From NCBI RefSeq assembly GCF_000428125.1, contig NZ_ATZI01000001.1, forward strand, positions 310,001-374,000: DNA of 64,000 nt. The letters run 5' to 3'. The DNA comes from Bacteroides graminisolvens DSM 19988 = JCM 15093. GTDB taxonomy: Bacteria; Bacteroidota; Bacteroidia; Bacteroidales; Bacteroidaceae. The notes beneath the pieces are model-generated. The model was not told where the DNA came from. It did not search any database and saw nothing but the letters and a program-made list of their open reading frames with translations. Positions 9,040 through 17,770 of this stretch are shown in pieces. Position numbers and translations under genes: made by a program. Position 1 is the stretch's first letter. The number at the start of each line of letters is the position of its first letter.

Positions 9040-9660
9040 TTACAGAACCAAAACACTCTCCGGTCCCATATTAAATAATAAGTCGATAACGCTCAGGTTA
9101 GGCAAAAAACCGTGCCTGCTTTCAAATACCTGATAGTAAGGTTTGGGAAGGAAGTCCTTGTCAACTTCCGTATAGTCTTTCTTCGGATGAATCACTTCTC
9201 TGTAGTCGGCCTCATCCGGTAGAAAGTCGGTATGGTAAGAAGCGGTGTGCTCTACTACAGGACTGATATCCATTAGCTCACAGATCTTACAGCGTAATTC
9301 TTCGTTGAAATCAGCTAAAAAAGTATATTTGTTCTCGTAAAACGGGCGCAAATCATCTTTATAGTATTCAAAGAAAGGGGTGTTGTTATAGGCCGATTCT
9401 ATGGCATTCCAATGCAAATGCCGCCAGTTACCGTGATCGGATATGCGGATATCTTTCATGGCGCACTTGGGCGTGTCGGGTCTTATGATAGGCACCGACA
9501 ACGACAATACCCCTTCGGGACCTGCAATGTTGCACCGGTTCCTATAGGTTTGTTTGACGTAATGATCGTGCTGCTCTATGTAGATCTTATCGTACGCTTT
9601 CAGTTTGCTGTAATATTCTACGGGTGCCAAATAGGCTGAACTAAGATATATTGTTTTCAT
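9040..9660 (-). CDS. WbqC-like family protein
   Basis: A 206-residue protein of the WbqC-like family, named after an O-antigen cluster gene. The biochemical function is not established to my knowledge. Features that place it are the start KTIYLSSAYLAPVEYYSKL, YDKIYIEQHDHYVKQTYRNR, and the H-x-x-W region near GNWRHLHWNAIESAYNNTPFF. No signal peptide or membrane segment is visible, so it is likely cytoplasmic. It lies 16 bp after the inactive-looking LepB paralogue and 42 bp before the SDR gene, within the minus-strand run that starts at dapB. Confidence 0.85.
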   Translation of the reverse strand: MKTIYLSSAYLAPVEYYSKLKAYDKIYIEQHDHYVKQTYRNRCNIAGPEGVLSLSVPIIRPDTPKCAMKDIRISDHGNWRHLHWNAIESAYNNTPFFEYYKDDLRPFYENKYTFLADFNEELRCKICELMDISPVVEHTASYHTDFLPDEADYREVIHPKKDYTEVDKDFLPKPYYQVFESRHGFLPNLSVIDLLFNMGPESVLVL

Positions 9661-9676
9661 GATGCTTGTTTTACGA

Positions 9677-10621
9677 TTACCTCACTGCCGAAAAAATCCG
9701 ATTCCACCGGTATCCTTTGAATAAGCCCTTTCCCTTTTCTTTGGAAAACCAGATGAACGATGCCTTTCCAATAACGTGATCTTTCGGTACGAAACCAAAC
9801 ATACGTGAATCTTCGAGGTTGATGGAGTTATTGCTTGCCATCCAATAATAATCTTTTGTGAAGTAGCAATGCTGTGTGGGTTTGCCGTTAATGTAAAGGG
9901 TGTCTCCTTTTATATCCACTTGTTTGCCTTCATGCAGAACCAGCGTGTTGCGCAATAATACGGCATTCCATCGGGTAACTTTAATAACAGACCCTTTTCG
10001 GGGTATGGGTAGCCGGTAGGTTAGTTGATGACTGTCTTCATTGCTTGCCAGCGGACGCACCCAGTTGGTTCCGCTGATAGCTTGTCCCAAAAGATAGTAT
10101 TCGTATCGGCTGAAGCTTCTTACGTGCATCTTCTTGCTTTGCCCTAATAACTTGTTGGGGGCAATTGATAAGACCGAAATCAGCGAATCCATCGCATTTT
10201 CTTTCTCGGGCGGATAAGCATATAGCAACTTCTCATCGGGTATGACTCCCTGACTTGTCCTGATAGGGTGAAAGAAGGAATCAAGTAGCAGGGTATCACC
10301 TGGTATTCCGACACAGCGATTGATGAAAACCTTTCTGTTACTCCATACTTTTTCTTGGGGCTGAGCCGGATTGTTGAATACTACAAAGTCGCCTACGGCA
10401 ATAGGCTTCTCGAGTATGCGGTTATAAGAAAACCATTGCATGAATGGCATACGCAATCCGTAACTCCACTTATTAACAAGAATGTGATCTCCTTGATAGA
10501 GGGCGTTCTCCATGCCCGAAGAGGGAATAAGGAAGGAACCGAACACAAAGGTCCGGAACAACAATACGGCGATTATTGCTCCCGCAAATGCTAGTATCCA
10601 CTTTCCTCCCTTTAGTTTCAT
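9677..10621 (-). CDS. Signal peptidase I (S26) paralogue lacking both catalytic residues
   Basis: A 314-residue LepB homologue with one N-terminal membrane segment (about residues 8-30). The box normally carrying the nucleophile reads IPSSGMENAL: the residue before Met, Ser in active enzymes, is Gly36. The box carrying the general-base Lys reads FINRCVGIPGD: Asn101 replaces Lys. Its GDNR-type box is also degraded, to SNNS. I checked the codons (GGC and AAT) in the nucleotide sequence. The fold-defining parts are kept (DHILVNKWSYG, DSRMFGFVPKDHVIGK), so this is probably a folded non-catalytic partner rather than a decaying gene. ATG at 10621 lies 7 bp after the stop of the active lepB; earlier starts would overlap it. 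Function is unknown. Confidence 0.85.
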   Translation of the reverse strand: MKLKGGKWILAFAGAIIAVLLFRTFVFGSFLIPSSGMENALYQGDHILVNKWSYGLRMPFMQWFSYNRILEKPIAVGDFVVFNNPAQPQEKVWSNRKVFINRCVGIPGDTLLLDSFFHPIRTSQGVIPDEKLLYAYPPEKENAMDSLISVLSIAPNKLLGQSKKMHVRSFSRYEYYLLGQAISGTNWVRPLASNEDSHQLTYRLPIPRKGSVIKVTRWNAVLLRNTLVLHEGKQVDIKGDTLYINGKPTQHCYFTKDYYWMASNNSINLEDSRMFGFVPKDHVIGKASFIWFSKEKGKGLFKGYRWNRIFSAVR

Positions 10622-10628
10622 CTTGCTG

Positions 10629-12113
10629 TTAATGAACCCACTTAAATATTCTGTTCCATCGTATCTTTCCATCGAACCATCCACGGTCCTTGTCTAATGA
10701 AAGCCATACTACAATGGGCTTACCAACCACATGATCTTCGGGAACAAAGCCCCAATAGCGTGAGTCGGCCGAATTATGACGATTGTCGCCCATCATCCAG
10801 TAGTAATCCATTTTAAAGGTATACCGGTTGGTTTTAACTCCATTGATGTAAAGTCCGTCTGCCTTCTTCTCCAGCTTGTTGCCTTCATAAGCTACAATGC
10901 ATCGTTCGTAAATAGGCAGATTCTTTTCGGTCAGTGTAATGCTTGTTCCTTTTGCCGGTATCCATATCGGTCCGTAATTGTTTCTGTTCCACTTGGTGTT
11001 CATGTTCAATGGGTACAGCTGTCCGGCATAATCTTCTGACTCCATGATTATTTTATGAATCAGCTTCTTGTTAGCCGCAAATGTGTTGAACATTTGTTTG
11101 GTTAGCGGGAAATGATAAACCGGACAAAGGCGTCCTTCGGCAGTTCTGCCGTCCAGTCCCATAGCAACCAGTGCGGGCTCAGAAGCCTGATCAATGTTGA
11201 ACATAACCTGATCGTCTTTGCTGATACCCATTTCGCGCAACATATCATCGGATATGTATGAGCCTGTGGTTTGCACAAAGTAGTTAAACTGCACACCTTC
11301 GGGATCGGGAGATATCTTGTTGTTGATGTAAACCTGACCGTTCACTATCTTCAGTGTATCACCCGGTAAGCCGAGGCAACGTTTTACGTAATTCTCTCGG
11401 CGGTCTACCGGTCGGATCACAACCTCACCGTACTTGGCCGGATTGGAGAGTATCATTTTACGTCCGGCAGCATAATACAGATCATAAATCATGGATTGCT
11501 CTTTGAAAGAGATACTGTCCATGTTTACATTGGCCGGGTACATGCTCTTGCCTTCCTGATAAGCCAGCGTGTAGAAATCAGTTTGCTGGTAATTCAGTGC
11601 AACGGTATCTCCGGCAGGAAAGTTAAATACCACAATATCATTGTGTTTCACTTTGCCTAAACCTTTCACCCTTTTATATGACCATTGAGGCCATTCAATG
11701 TACGATTTGCAATTCAATATGGGCAACGTATGCTGAGCCAAAGGCATGGATAGGGGCGTGTTGGGTACTCGCGGTCCGTAGCTGACTTTGCTTACATACA
11801 GAAAATCGCCTACTAACAATGACTTCTCCAGAGAAGACGATGGAATTTGGTAATTTTGGAATATGTAATTATTCACAAAGTAAACGGCTACTAAAGCGAA
11901 AACGATGGCATCTACCCAGCTCATGATGCTGCGTACCATTTCATTCTTAGAATTCCGCCAGAATGTCCAAGGAATCTTTTTGGTAATGTATATGTCAAAG
12001 ATGAAAGGAACGAAAAGAAGTCCCCACCAGCTTTTAACCCAAATAAGAAACAGAAGGTAAAGTACAATTGCTATGCAGCACTTTAGCCATTGACGGGGTG
12101 TACGTTTATCCAT
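10629..12113 (-). CDS. lepB: Signal peptidase I, long Bacteroidales form
   Basis: A 494-residue leader peptidase that cuts signal peptides from exported proteins at the outer face of the inner membrane. Two hydrophobic segments lie near residues 10-45 and one near 66-86. Catalytic Ser94 sits in IPSSSLEKSL and Lys244 in YVKRCLGLPGD. The signature MMGDNRHNSADSRYWGFVPE is intact. It is much longer than E. coli LepB because of an insertion of roughly 100 residues between the Ser and Lys boxes (about residues 115-235). It lies 21 bp after dapB and just before the inactive paralogue, in one apparent operon. Confidence 0.93.
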   Translation of the reverse strand: MDKRTPRQWLKCCIAIVLYLLFLIWVKSWWGLLFVPFIFDIYITKKIPWTFWRNSKNEMVRSIMSWVDAIVFALVAVYFVNNYIFQNYQIPSSSLEKSLLVGDFLYVSKVSYGPRVPNTPLSMPLAQHTLPILNCKSYIEWPQWSYKRVKGLGKVKHNDIVVFNFPAGDTVALNYQQTDFYTLAYQEGKSMYPANVNMDSISFKEQSMIYDLYYAAGRKMILSNPAKYGEVVIRPVDRRENYVKRCLGLPGDTLKIVNGQVYINNKISPDPEGVQFNYFVQTTGSYISDDMLREMGISKDDQVMFNIDQASEPALVAMGLDGRTAEGRLCPVYHFPLTKQMFNTFAANKKLIHKIIMESEDYAGQLYPLNMNTKWNRNNYGPIWIPAKGTSITLTEKNLPIYERCIVAYEGNKLEKKADGLYINGVKTNRYTFKMDYYWMMGDNRHNSADSRYWGFVPEDHVVGKPIVVWLSLDKDRGWFDGKIRWNRIFKWVH

Positions 12114-12134
12114 GGTGAATTGCTTTTAGTTTTT

Positions 12135-12863
12135 TTATTCGTTAAGAAAGGGAAATAGATCGGACATGCCCAGATAGCCTTGTTTGCCCGCCGTATACTC
12201 AGCGGCAAGTACGGCTCCCAATGCAAAACCTTTACGGTTTTTAGCATCATGCGTAATGCTAATGCTGTCGGCCTCCGAATCATATCGAATGGTATGTATA
12301 CCGAATACCTCACCTTCTCTGATTGAATGGATAGGCAGCTCATCGGCTTGTTGTGCATCTTCTTTTACCCAGTGACTTTTACGATCCAGGTTTTCAAGCA
12401 CGCCCTCAGCCAAGGTAATGGCTGTGCCACTCGGAGCATCTAGCTTATGAATGTGATGCGTTTCGCTCATGGTTACGTCATACGCAGGGAATTGATTCAT
12501 GATTTTGGCGAGGTGTTTATTAACTGCCGAGAAGATCACAACACCCAGGCTGAAGTTAGATGCCCAGAATAATGTTTTTCCTCCTGTGCTGCAAAGTTGC
12601 CTGATCTCTTCTCCGTGCTCATCCATCCAGCCGGTACTTCCCGAAACCACTTTCACACCTGCGGCAAATGCTTTCATGTAATTTGAATAAGCCACCATGG
12701 GGTTGGTAAACTCAATCGCAACATCGGCAGAGCGGAAAGCCTCCGATTCAAAGTCCTGCTGATTGTTGAGATCTATAATACACACTATTTCGTGTCCGCG
12801 GTTTAAGGCAATTCTTTCTATCTCTTTGCCCATTTTTCCATAACCAATCAATGCAATCTTCAT
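12135..12863 (-). CDS. dapB: 4-hydroxy-tetrahydrodipicolinate reductase
   Basis: A 242-residue enzyme (EC 1.17.1.8) of the diaminopimelate/lysine pathway, reducing HTPA with NAD(P)H. The nucleotide-binding start is MKIALIGYGKMGKEI, and the catalytic motif is ETHHIHKLDAPSGTA with His136/His137 and Lys140. VSGSTGW and ASNFSLGV are typical family pieces. It is about 30 residues shorter than the E. coli enzyme, mainly in the N-terminal domain, which I believe is normal for Bacteroidetes. It heads the minus-strand run dapB - lepB - lepB-like - WbqC - SDR - uxuA and has a TATCTTTG -7 box upstream. Confidence 0.95.
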   Translation of the reverse strand: MKIALIGYGKMGKEIERIALNRGHEIVCIIDLNNQQDFESEAFRSADVAIEFTNPMVAYSNYMKAFAAGVKVVSGSTGWMDEHGEEIRQLCSTGGKTLFWASNFSLGVVIFSAVNKHLAKIMNQFPAYDVTMSETHHIHKLDAPSGTAITLAEGVLENLDRKSHWVKEDAQQADELPIHSIREGEVFGIHTIRYDSEADSISITHDAKNRKGFALGAVLAAEYTAGKQGYLGMSDLFPFLNE

Positions 12864-12894
12864 TGTTCTATATGTTTTGTAGAAATAATTGACG

Positions 12895-12902
12895 CAAAGA
12901 TA
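12895..12902 (-). promoter_or_regulatory. -7 box for the dapB operon
   Basis: On the minus strand this reads TATCTTTG, a perfect TAnnTTTG box, 31 bp before the dapB start. No clear -33 TTTG is seen at the expected distance. It is back to back with the box for the divergent DUF2851 gene, 21 bp away. Confidence 0.55.
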
Positions 12903-12923
12903 ATTATTTTGATGGTAAGTTAT

Positions 12924-12931
12924 TACTTTTG
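12924..12931 (+). promoter_or_regulatory. -7 box for the DUF2851 gene
   Basis: TACTTTTG matches the Bacteroides -7 consensus, 24 bp before the ATG. A properly spaced -33 TTTG is not evident. Confidence 0.5.
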
Positions 12932-12955
12932 CCGCATATTAACGCCTTGTTAACA

Positions 12956-14221
12956 ATGGAACAACTACTGCATTACGTATGGAAACACAAAATTTTCCCT
13001 TTAAAAGAGTTAAGAACTACGACAGGACTACCGGTCGAGGTGATTGATACCGGTTTACAAAACAGTAATTCGGGACCCGACTTTTTCAATGCGAAACTTA
13101 AAATTGACGGAACACTTTGGGTAGGCAATGTGGAAGTACACCAGTCTTCGTCGGACTGGATGCGTCATGGGCATAATCACGATAAGACATACGATTCTGT
13201 TATTATGCATATTATTACCCATGCCGATTGTGAAGTGCATCGTTCCACGGGTGAATCCATACCGCAGCTGCAACTGGTTTGCCCCGACCATATTCAGGCT
13301 AATTACGAGCAATTGCATCGTTCTGAGGTGAAACCTTATTGTTACTCTATCTTGTCTGGTTTACCTAAACTGGCTGTACATTCGTGGATGTCGGCACTTC
13401 AGTCGGAACGGTTTGAGCAGAAAACGGCCCTGATCAGGCAACGCCTTCAACGCACCAATCAGCATTGGGAGGATACTTTCTTTATGACGCTGGCCCGTAA
13501 TTATGGGTTCGGGCTGAATGGAGATGCTTTTGAAACTTGGGCTAATCTGGTTTCTTTCAGGGCGTTGGATAAGCATCGCGATAACTTATTTCAGGTTGAG
13601 GCTATCTTCTTTGGACAAGCCGGACTTTTGACAGAGGAAGAAGGAGATGAGTATTACTTGTCTTTGCGGAAAGAATATCTGTATCTGAAACACAAATTCA
13701 GTCTGAATGAGATGGATGCCTCTCTGTGGCGCTTTCTTCGGTTACGACCCGGTAACTTTCCGCATGTCAGGATTGCCCAACTGGCCTATCTTTATCACTC
13801 TACCTGCGCACTCCTTTCCAAGGTCGTGGAAGCTGCTTCTATGGAACAAGTAAAGAAATTGCTTTTGACGCAAACATCAGCTTATTGGGAGGTACACTTC
13901 ATTTTTAGCAAGCCGTCGCCCCGCCGGCAGAAGCACTTGAGTGAAGATTCACTCAATCTTATTCTTATTAATACAGTGGTTCCGTTCTTGTATGCTTACG
14001 GATTACATAAAGGCGATGACAAATTGTGCCAAAGGGCAGGCAGCTATCTGGAGTTATTGAAGGCAGAGAATAACCACGTGATCCGTTTGTGGCAGGCGGC
14101 AGGCATTGAAGTGGAATCGGCAGCCGACTCACAAGCCATACTACAGTTGCAGAAAGAATATTGTGATAAAAAGGATTGTCTTCGTTGCCGTTTTGGTTAC
14201 GAGTACCTCAAGCATAAATAA
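12956..14221 (+). CDS. DUF2851 family protein
   Basis: A 421-residue protein of a Bacteroidetes family of unknown function (DUF2851). The N-terminus EQLLHYVWKHKIFPLKELRT and the block NSGPDFFNAKLKIDGTLWVGNVEVH followed by SSDWMRHGH are characteristic; the N-S-G-P-D-F-x(n)-E-V-H arrangement looks nuclease-like, but that is only an impression. The C-terminus has a CDKKDCLRCRFG cysteine cluster that could bind metal. No signal peptide is seen. ATG at 12956 is chosen over a TTG at 12929 because it fits the family start and the promoter box. It is divergent from dapB. Confidence 0.85.
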   Translation: MEQLLHYVWKHKIFPLKELRTTTGLPVEVIDTGLQNSNSGPDFFNAKLKIDGTLWVGNVEVHQSSSDWMRHGHNHDKTYDSVIMHIITHADCEVHRSTGESIPQLQLVCPDHIQANYEQLHRSEVKPYCYSILSGLPKLAVHSWMSALQSERFEQKTALIRQRLQRTNQHWEDTFFMTLARNYGFGLNGDAFETWANLVSFRALDKHRDNLFQVEAIFFGQAGLLTEEEGDEYYLSLRKEYLYLKHKFSLNEMDASLWRFLRLRPGNFPHVRIAQLAYLYHSTCALLSKVVEAASMEQVKKLLLTQTSAYWEVHFIFSKPSPRRQKHLSEDSLNLILINTVVPFLYAYGLHKGDDKLCQRAGSYLELLKAENNHVIRLWQAAGIEVESAADSQAILQLQKEYCDKKDCLRCRFGYEYLKHK

Positions 14222-14230
14222 GTCTGCACT

Positions 14231-14264
14231 TTTGATTCTATTTTCCGAACTTATACTATATTTG
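14231..14264 (+). promoter_or_regulatory. Sigma-ABfr-type promoter for the DUF4348-like lipoprotein
   Basis: TTTG at 14231-14234 and TATATTTG at 14257-14264, with a 22-bp gap, 36 bp before the ATG. Confidence 0.6.
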
Positions 14265-14300
14265 CCTGCTGAATTTTGAGCTTCAACAATTTAATGTTTT

Positions 14301-14876
14301 ATGGCTATGAATGCAAAAAGATTTGCGCTCTGTTTATTGATGGTAACTATGCTGGCTAGCGTGTGTTTTATCTCTTGTGGTAACACATCGGCGAAAGATT
14401 CATCGGGGAAAGATGTGACTCCCGGTACTGCACAAAAAGACGACAGCTTTGAGGCGTTTCTGACTAAATTTACTTCGAGTGCCGCTTTTCAGTACACTCG
14501 CGTTAAGTTTCCGTTGAAAACTCCCATTACGCTCATGTCTGATGATGGAAACAGTGAGAAAACATTTCCTTTCACCAAAGAGAAATGGCCGTTGCTCGAT
14601 GAAGAAACGCTGAAGGAAGAACGCATCGTTCAAGATGAAGGCGGAGTTTATGTGTCGCGGTTTGTGGTGAATGAGCCTACTCACAAAGAATTCGAGGCCG
14701 GTTATGAGGAATCGGAAGTTGACCTTCGTGTTGTCTTTGAATTGATTGACGGTAACTGGTATGTAACAGATTGCTATACAGCGTGGTATAGTTTTGACCT
14801 TCCCATTGCCGACCTGAAAGAAACTATTTCGCAGGTTCAGGAAGAAAACAAGGCATTTGAAGAGGTACATCCGTAA
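14301..14876 (+). CDS. Putative lipoprotein, possibly DUF4348
   Basis: A 191-residue exported protein. The N-terminus is a lipoprotein signal with Cys after LASVCFIS (about residue 26), so it should be anchored in a membrane and face the periplasm or outside. The body has FEAFLTKFTSSAAFQYTRVKFPL and ends with a predicted helical, Glu-rich tail. The pattern resembles Bacteroidetes DUF4348 proteins, but I cannot confirm this by search. ATG at 14301 or the one two codons later could be used. It has its own promoter and a strong terminator. Function is unknown. Confidence 0.8.
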   Translation: MAMNAKRFALCLLMVTMLASVCFISCGNTSAKDSSGKDVTPGTAQKDDSFEAFLTKFTSSAAFQYTRVKFPLKTPITLMSDDGNSEKTFPFTKEKWPLLDEETLKEERIVQDEGGVYVSRFVVNEPTHKEFEAGYEESEVDLRVVFELIDGNWYVTDCYTAWYSFDLPIADLKETISQVQEENKAFEEVHP

Positions 14877-14882
14877 ACAACA

Positions 14883-14920
14883 GAGTGCAGGCGATTGCTT
14901 TCCTGCACTCTTATTTTTTA
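14883..14920 (+). terminator. Intrinsic terminator after the DUF4348-like gene
   Basis: GAGTGCAGG / CCTGCACTC form a 9-bp stem with a 10-base loop followed by TTATTTTTTAT. Confidence 0.85.
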
Positions 14921-14973
14921 TAAATATGTGTAAAAGATAGTGCTAATTCAGGCAGAACCCTTATTTTTGCAGC

Positions 14974-16893
14974 ATGTTAAACGGAAAGTATCATAACACG
15001 AAGCGTTTTGCCCGGTATGCATTGGCTGCTACCGCCATGGTAGGAGTTTTTTACTCTTGTGCCAACGTGGGTCGTCCCGAAGGAGGTCCTATTGATGAAA
15101 CGCCTCCCAAAGTAATAGGGAGTACCCCTCAGGCGGGTGCCTTAAACAATAAAAGAACAAAAATACTGATTGAATTCGATGAATTCGTCAAGCTCGAAAA
15201 GGCTAACGAAAAAGTCGTTGTTTCGCCTCCTCAGGTGCAGCAGCCTGAAATTAAAACGACAGGGAAGAAGGTGTCTATAAACCTGCTCGATTCCCTCAAA
15301 GCCAATACCACTTATACCATTGACTTCTCCGATGCCATTGTTGATAACAACGAAGGTAATCCGCTGGGTAATTTTGCTTTTACCTTCTCGACAGGTAGCG
15401 CCATTGATAGCATGGTTGTTTCGGGTACCGTACTCGACGCATCGAACCTGGAACCGGTTAAAGGCATATTGGTAGGCTTGCACGCTAATTTACAAGATTC
15501 GGCGTTTGTGAAGCAACCGTTCGACAGGGTAGCACGGACAGACAGTCGCGGACATTTTTCCATTCGGGGTATAGCGCCCGGCAAATATCGCATTTACGCT
15601 TTGCAGGATGCCGATCAGAATTTTATCTATTCTCAAAAAAGTGAAGTACTCGCTTTCAATGACTCGTTAGTGATTCCCGGTTTTGAAGAACGCCTTCGGA
15701 ATGATACTACCTGGAAAGATTCACTGACCATCGACACCATCGTGCCACGTAAATACACGCACTATCTGCCCGATAACCTGATATTGCGTACTTTCAAAGA
15801 AGAACTCTTCTCGCAGTATCTGGCTAAGAGCGAGCGTACGCTGGATCGTAAGTTTTCTTTGTATTTTGTGGCTAAAGCCGATACGTTACCGATTTTGAAG
15901 GGACTTAACTTTGACGAGAAAGATGCGTTCCTTATTGAAAAGAATCATAAGAATGACACCATACATTATTGGGTAAAAGATTCGCTGATCTATAAAAAAG
16001 ATACGCTAAGCATGAGTCTTAGCTATTTGTATACCGATACGCTCAACCAACTGGTTCCTCGTACCGATACGTTGAATCTGATTGTTAAAAAGGCAAAAGG
16101 AGCACCCGATGACCGCCAACCCGAGAAGAAAAAGAAAAAAGGGAAGGAGAATGAACCGGAGCCAACGCGCTTTATTGCTGTGACGCCTACCATTCCGGCT
16201 TCTATGAATGTATATGATAGTATCAGTTTTGTGTTTGATGAGCCTTTGGATCATTACATAGGCGGTGCCATTCACCTGAAACAGAAGGTCGATTCTCTTT
16301 GGAAAGAGGCGCCTTTTGCCTTTGCGCCCGATTCTGTTGAACTGCGTCGTTATAATCTATTCAGTAATTGGGAACCCGGAACGGAATATGAACTGGAGGT
16401 TGATTCAATGGCTTTTGTCGGTTTATACGGATTGCATTCCAATAAGATAAAGCAGAACTTCAAGGTTCGTTCGTTGGAGGAATACGGAGCCATTTACTTC
16501 AATGTGTCCGGTATTAAAACTGCTGCTTTCGTTGAGTTGCTCGATGGGCAGGATAAGGTGGTCAGAAAGCTACCGGTGCTCAATGGGCAGGCCGATTTCT
16601 ATTACCTGAACCCCGGTAAATATACCGCACGACTTATTGAAGATACGAATGGTAATTATAAATGGGATACGGGCAACTATGAAAAGAAGCTTCAGCCCGA
16701 AATGGTTTATTATTACCCCCAATTGGTAGAGTTAAAAGCTCTTTGGGAGTTGGAGCAAGACTGGAATGTGCTATCTAAACCCCTTGATAAACAAAAACTA
16801 GATGAACTTAAAAAACAAAAACCGGATGAAGACAAAAAGAAAAAGAACAATGCTGCCAATAAGCAGAATAGCTCGTCGAGGCGTAGTTACTAG
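14974..16893 (+). CDS. Lipoprotein with N-terminal bacterial Ig-like (Big_5/SbsA-type) domain
   Basis: A 639-residue exported protein with a lipobox Cys in GVFYSCANVG (about residue 29). Next comes GRPEGGPIDETPPKVIGSTP and a Big_5-type Ig-like domain (LIEFDEFVKLEKANEKVVVSP through IDFSDAIVDNNEGNPLGNF). Then comes a carboxypeptidase-regulatory-like segment (HFSIRGIAPGKYRIYALQD) and a long C-terminal part rich in beta strands. The tail is very Lys-rich. Such proteins are common in Bacteroidetes and their function is not established. A TATTTTTG box lies at 14962-14969, only 4 bp before the ATG, so the leader would be very short or another promoter is used. The next gene overlaps its 3' end. Confidence 0.85.
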   Translation: MLNGKYHNTKRFARYALAATAMVGVFYSCANVGRPEGGPIDETPPKVIGSTPQAGALNNKRTKILIEFDEFVKLEKANEKVVVSPPQVQQPEIKTTGKKVSINLLDSLKANTTYTIDFSDAIVDNNEGNPLGNFAFTFSTGSAIDSMVVSGTVLDASNLEPVKGILVGLHANLQDSAFVKQPFDRVARTDSRGHFSIRGIAPGKYRIYALQDADQNFIYSQKSEVLAFNDSLVIPGFEERLRNDTTWKDSLTIDTIVPRKYTHYLPDNLILRTFKEELFSQYLAKSERTLDRKFSLYFVAKADTLPILKGLNFDEKDAFLIEKNHKNDTIHYWVKDSLIYKKDTLSMSLSYLYTDTLNQLVPRTDTLNLIVKKAKGAPDDRQPEKKKKKGKENEPEPTRFIAVTPTIPASMNVYDSISFVFDEPLDHYIGGAIHLKQKVDSLWKEAPFAFAPDSVELRRYNLFSNWEPGTEYELEVDSMAFVGLYGLHSNKIKQNFKVRSLEEYGAIYFNVSGIKTAAFVELLDGQDKVVRKLPVLNGQADFYYLNPGKYTARLIEDTNGNYKWDTGNYEKKLQPEMVYYYPQLVELKALWELEQDWNVLSKPLDKQKLDELKKQKPDEDKKKKNNAANKQNSSSRRSY

Positions 16894-17698
16894 TTGCAGG
16901 TTGTTGCTGCTCGTTATAACATTGAGCTTATTTGCCATGCCGGCAAGTGCACAGTGCGAGGCTAAGAACGATGCTTTTAAGTCGGGCGAACACGTGATGT
17001 ATGATTTGTTTTTCAACTGGAAGTTCATCTGGACGAAAGCAGGACTGGCCAGTCTTACTACCAATGAAACCATCTATCAGGCCAAACCGGCTTACCGCAT
17101 TAACCTGCTGGCCATAGGAAGTAAGAAGGCCGATTTCTTCTTTAAAATGCGTGATACGGTTACTTGTATCATCGGAAATCGCCTGGAACCTTATTATTTC
17201 AAGAAGGCCGCCGAAGAAGGTAAACGTTATACCATTGATGAGGCTCGCTTTTCTTATAGCAATGGCTTGTGTCACGTAAAGCAGTCCCGAACGAAGGACG
17301 GAAAGATTGAGCGTTCGGAGTACAGTGATAGCCGTTGCATTTATGATATGCTGAGCATTCTGGCGCAGGCACGTTCATTTGACCCTACCGATTATAAAGT
17401 GGGGCAGCGCATTCAATTTCCCATGACCACCGGTCGTAAGGTTGAGGAGCAAACCCTCATCTTCAGAGGAAGGAAAAGCTTTACTGCCGAGAATGACACA
17501 ACCTATCGTTGCTTGGTTTTTTCTTTGGTGGAGTATAAGAAAGGAAAAGAAAAGGAGGTGATTACCTTCTATATTACAGACGATAAAAATCACCTCCCGG
17601 TTCGTTTGGATTTGTACCTCAATTTTGGTTCGGCAAAAGCCTTCTTAAGTAGCGTGCGGGGCAACAGGCACCCGCTTACATCTATCGTTACAAAGTAA
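16850..17698 (+). CDS. DUF3108 domain exported protein
   Basis: A 282-residue protein with an N-terminal signal peptide (basic RIARR, hydrophobic LLLLVITLSLFAMPASA, likely cut before QCEA). It is followed by a DUF3108 domain with GEHVMYDLFFNWKFIWTKAG and YDMLSILAQARS. DUF3108 proteins are periplasmic or outer-membrane associated beta-rich proteins of unknown role. The start is uncertain: ATGs at 16826 and 16850 are both in frame and both overlap the preceding gene. I choose 16850 because the signal peptide then has a normal n-region. The overlap (44 bp) suggests translational coupling with the Ig-like lipoprotein. Confidence 0.85.
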   Translation: MLPISRIARRGVVTSCRLLLLVITLSLFAMPASAQCEAKNDAFKSGEHVMYDLFFNWKFIWTKAGLASLTTNETIYQAKPAYRINLLAIGSKKADFFFKMRDTVTCIIGNRLEPYYFKKAAEEGKRYTIDEARFSYSNGLCHVKQSRTKDGKIERSEYSDSRCIYDMLSILAQARSFDPTDYKVGQRIQFPMTTGRKVEEQTLIFRGRKSFTAENDTTYRCLVFSLVEYKKGKEKEVITFYITDDKNHLPVRLDLYLNFGSAKAFLSSVRGNRHPLTSIVTK

Positions 17699-17739
17699 AA
17701 CCTAACGGTATCTCTTTTCGATAAACACTTGCGTTGAAT

Positions 17740-17770
17740 GTAGCAATCAGTTCACTGTTCTGGTTGCTAC
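17740..17770. terminator. Hairpin between convergent DUF3108 and cysS genes
   Basis: GTAGCAATCAG and CTGGTTGCTAC form an 11-bp stem with one T-G pair. The T-tract is weak, and the stem includes the cysS stop codon. It may act as a terminator for the convergent pair but could be fortuitous. Confidence 0.45.
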
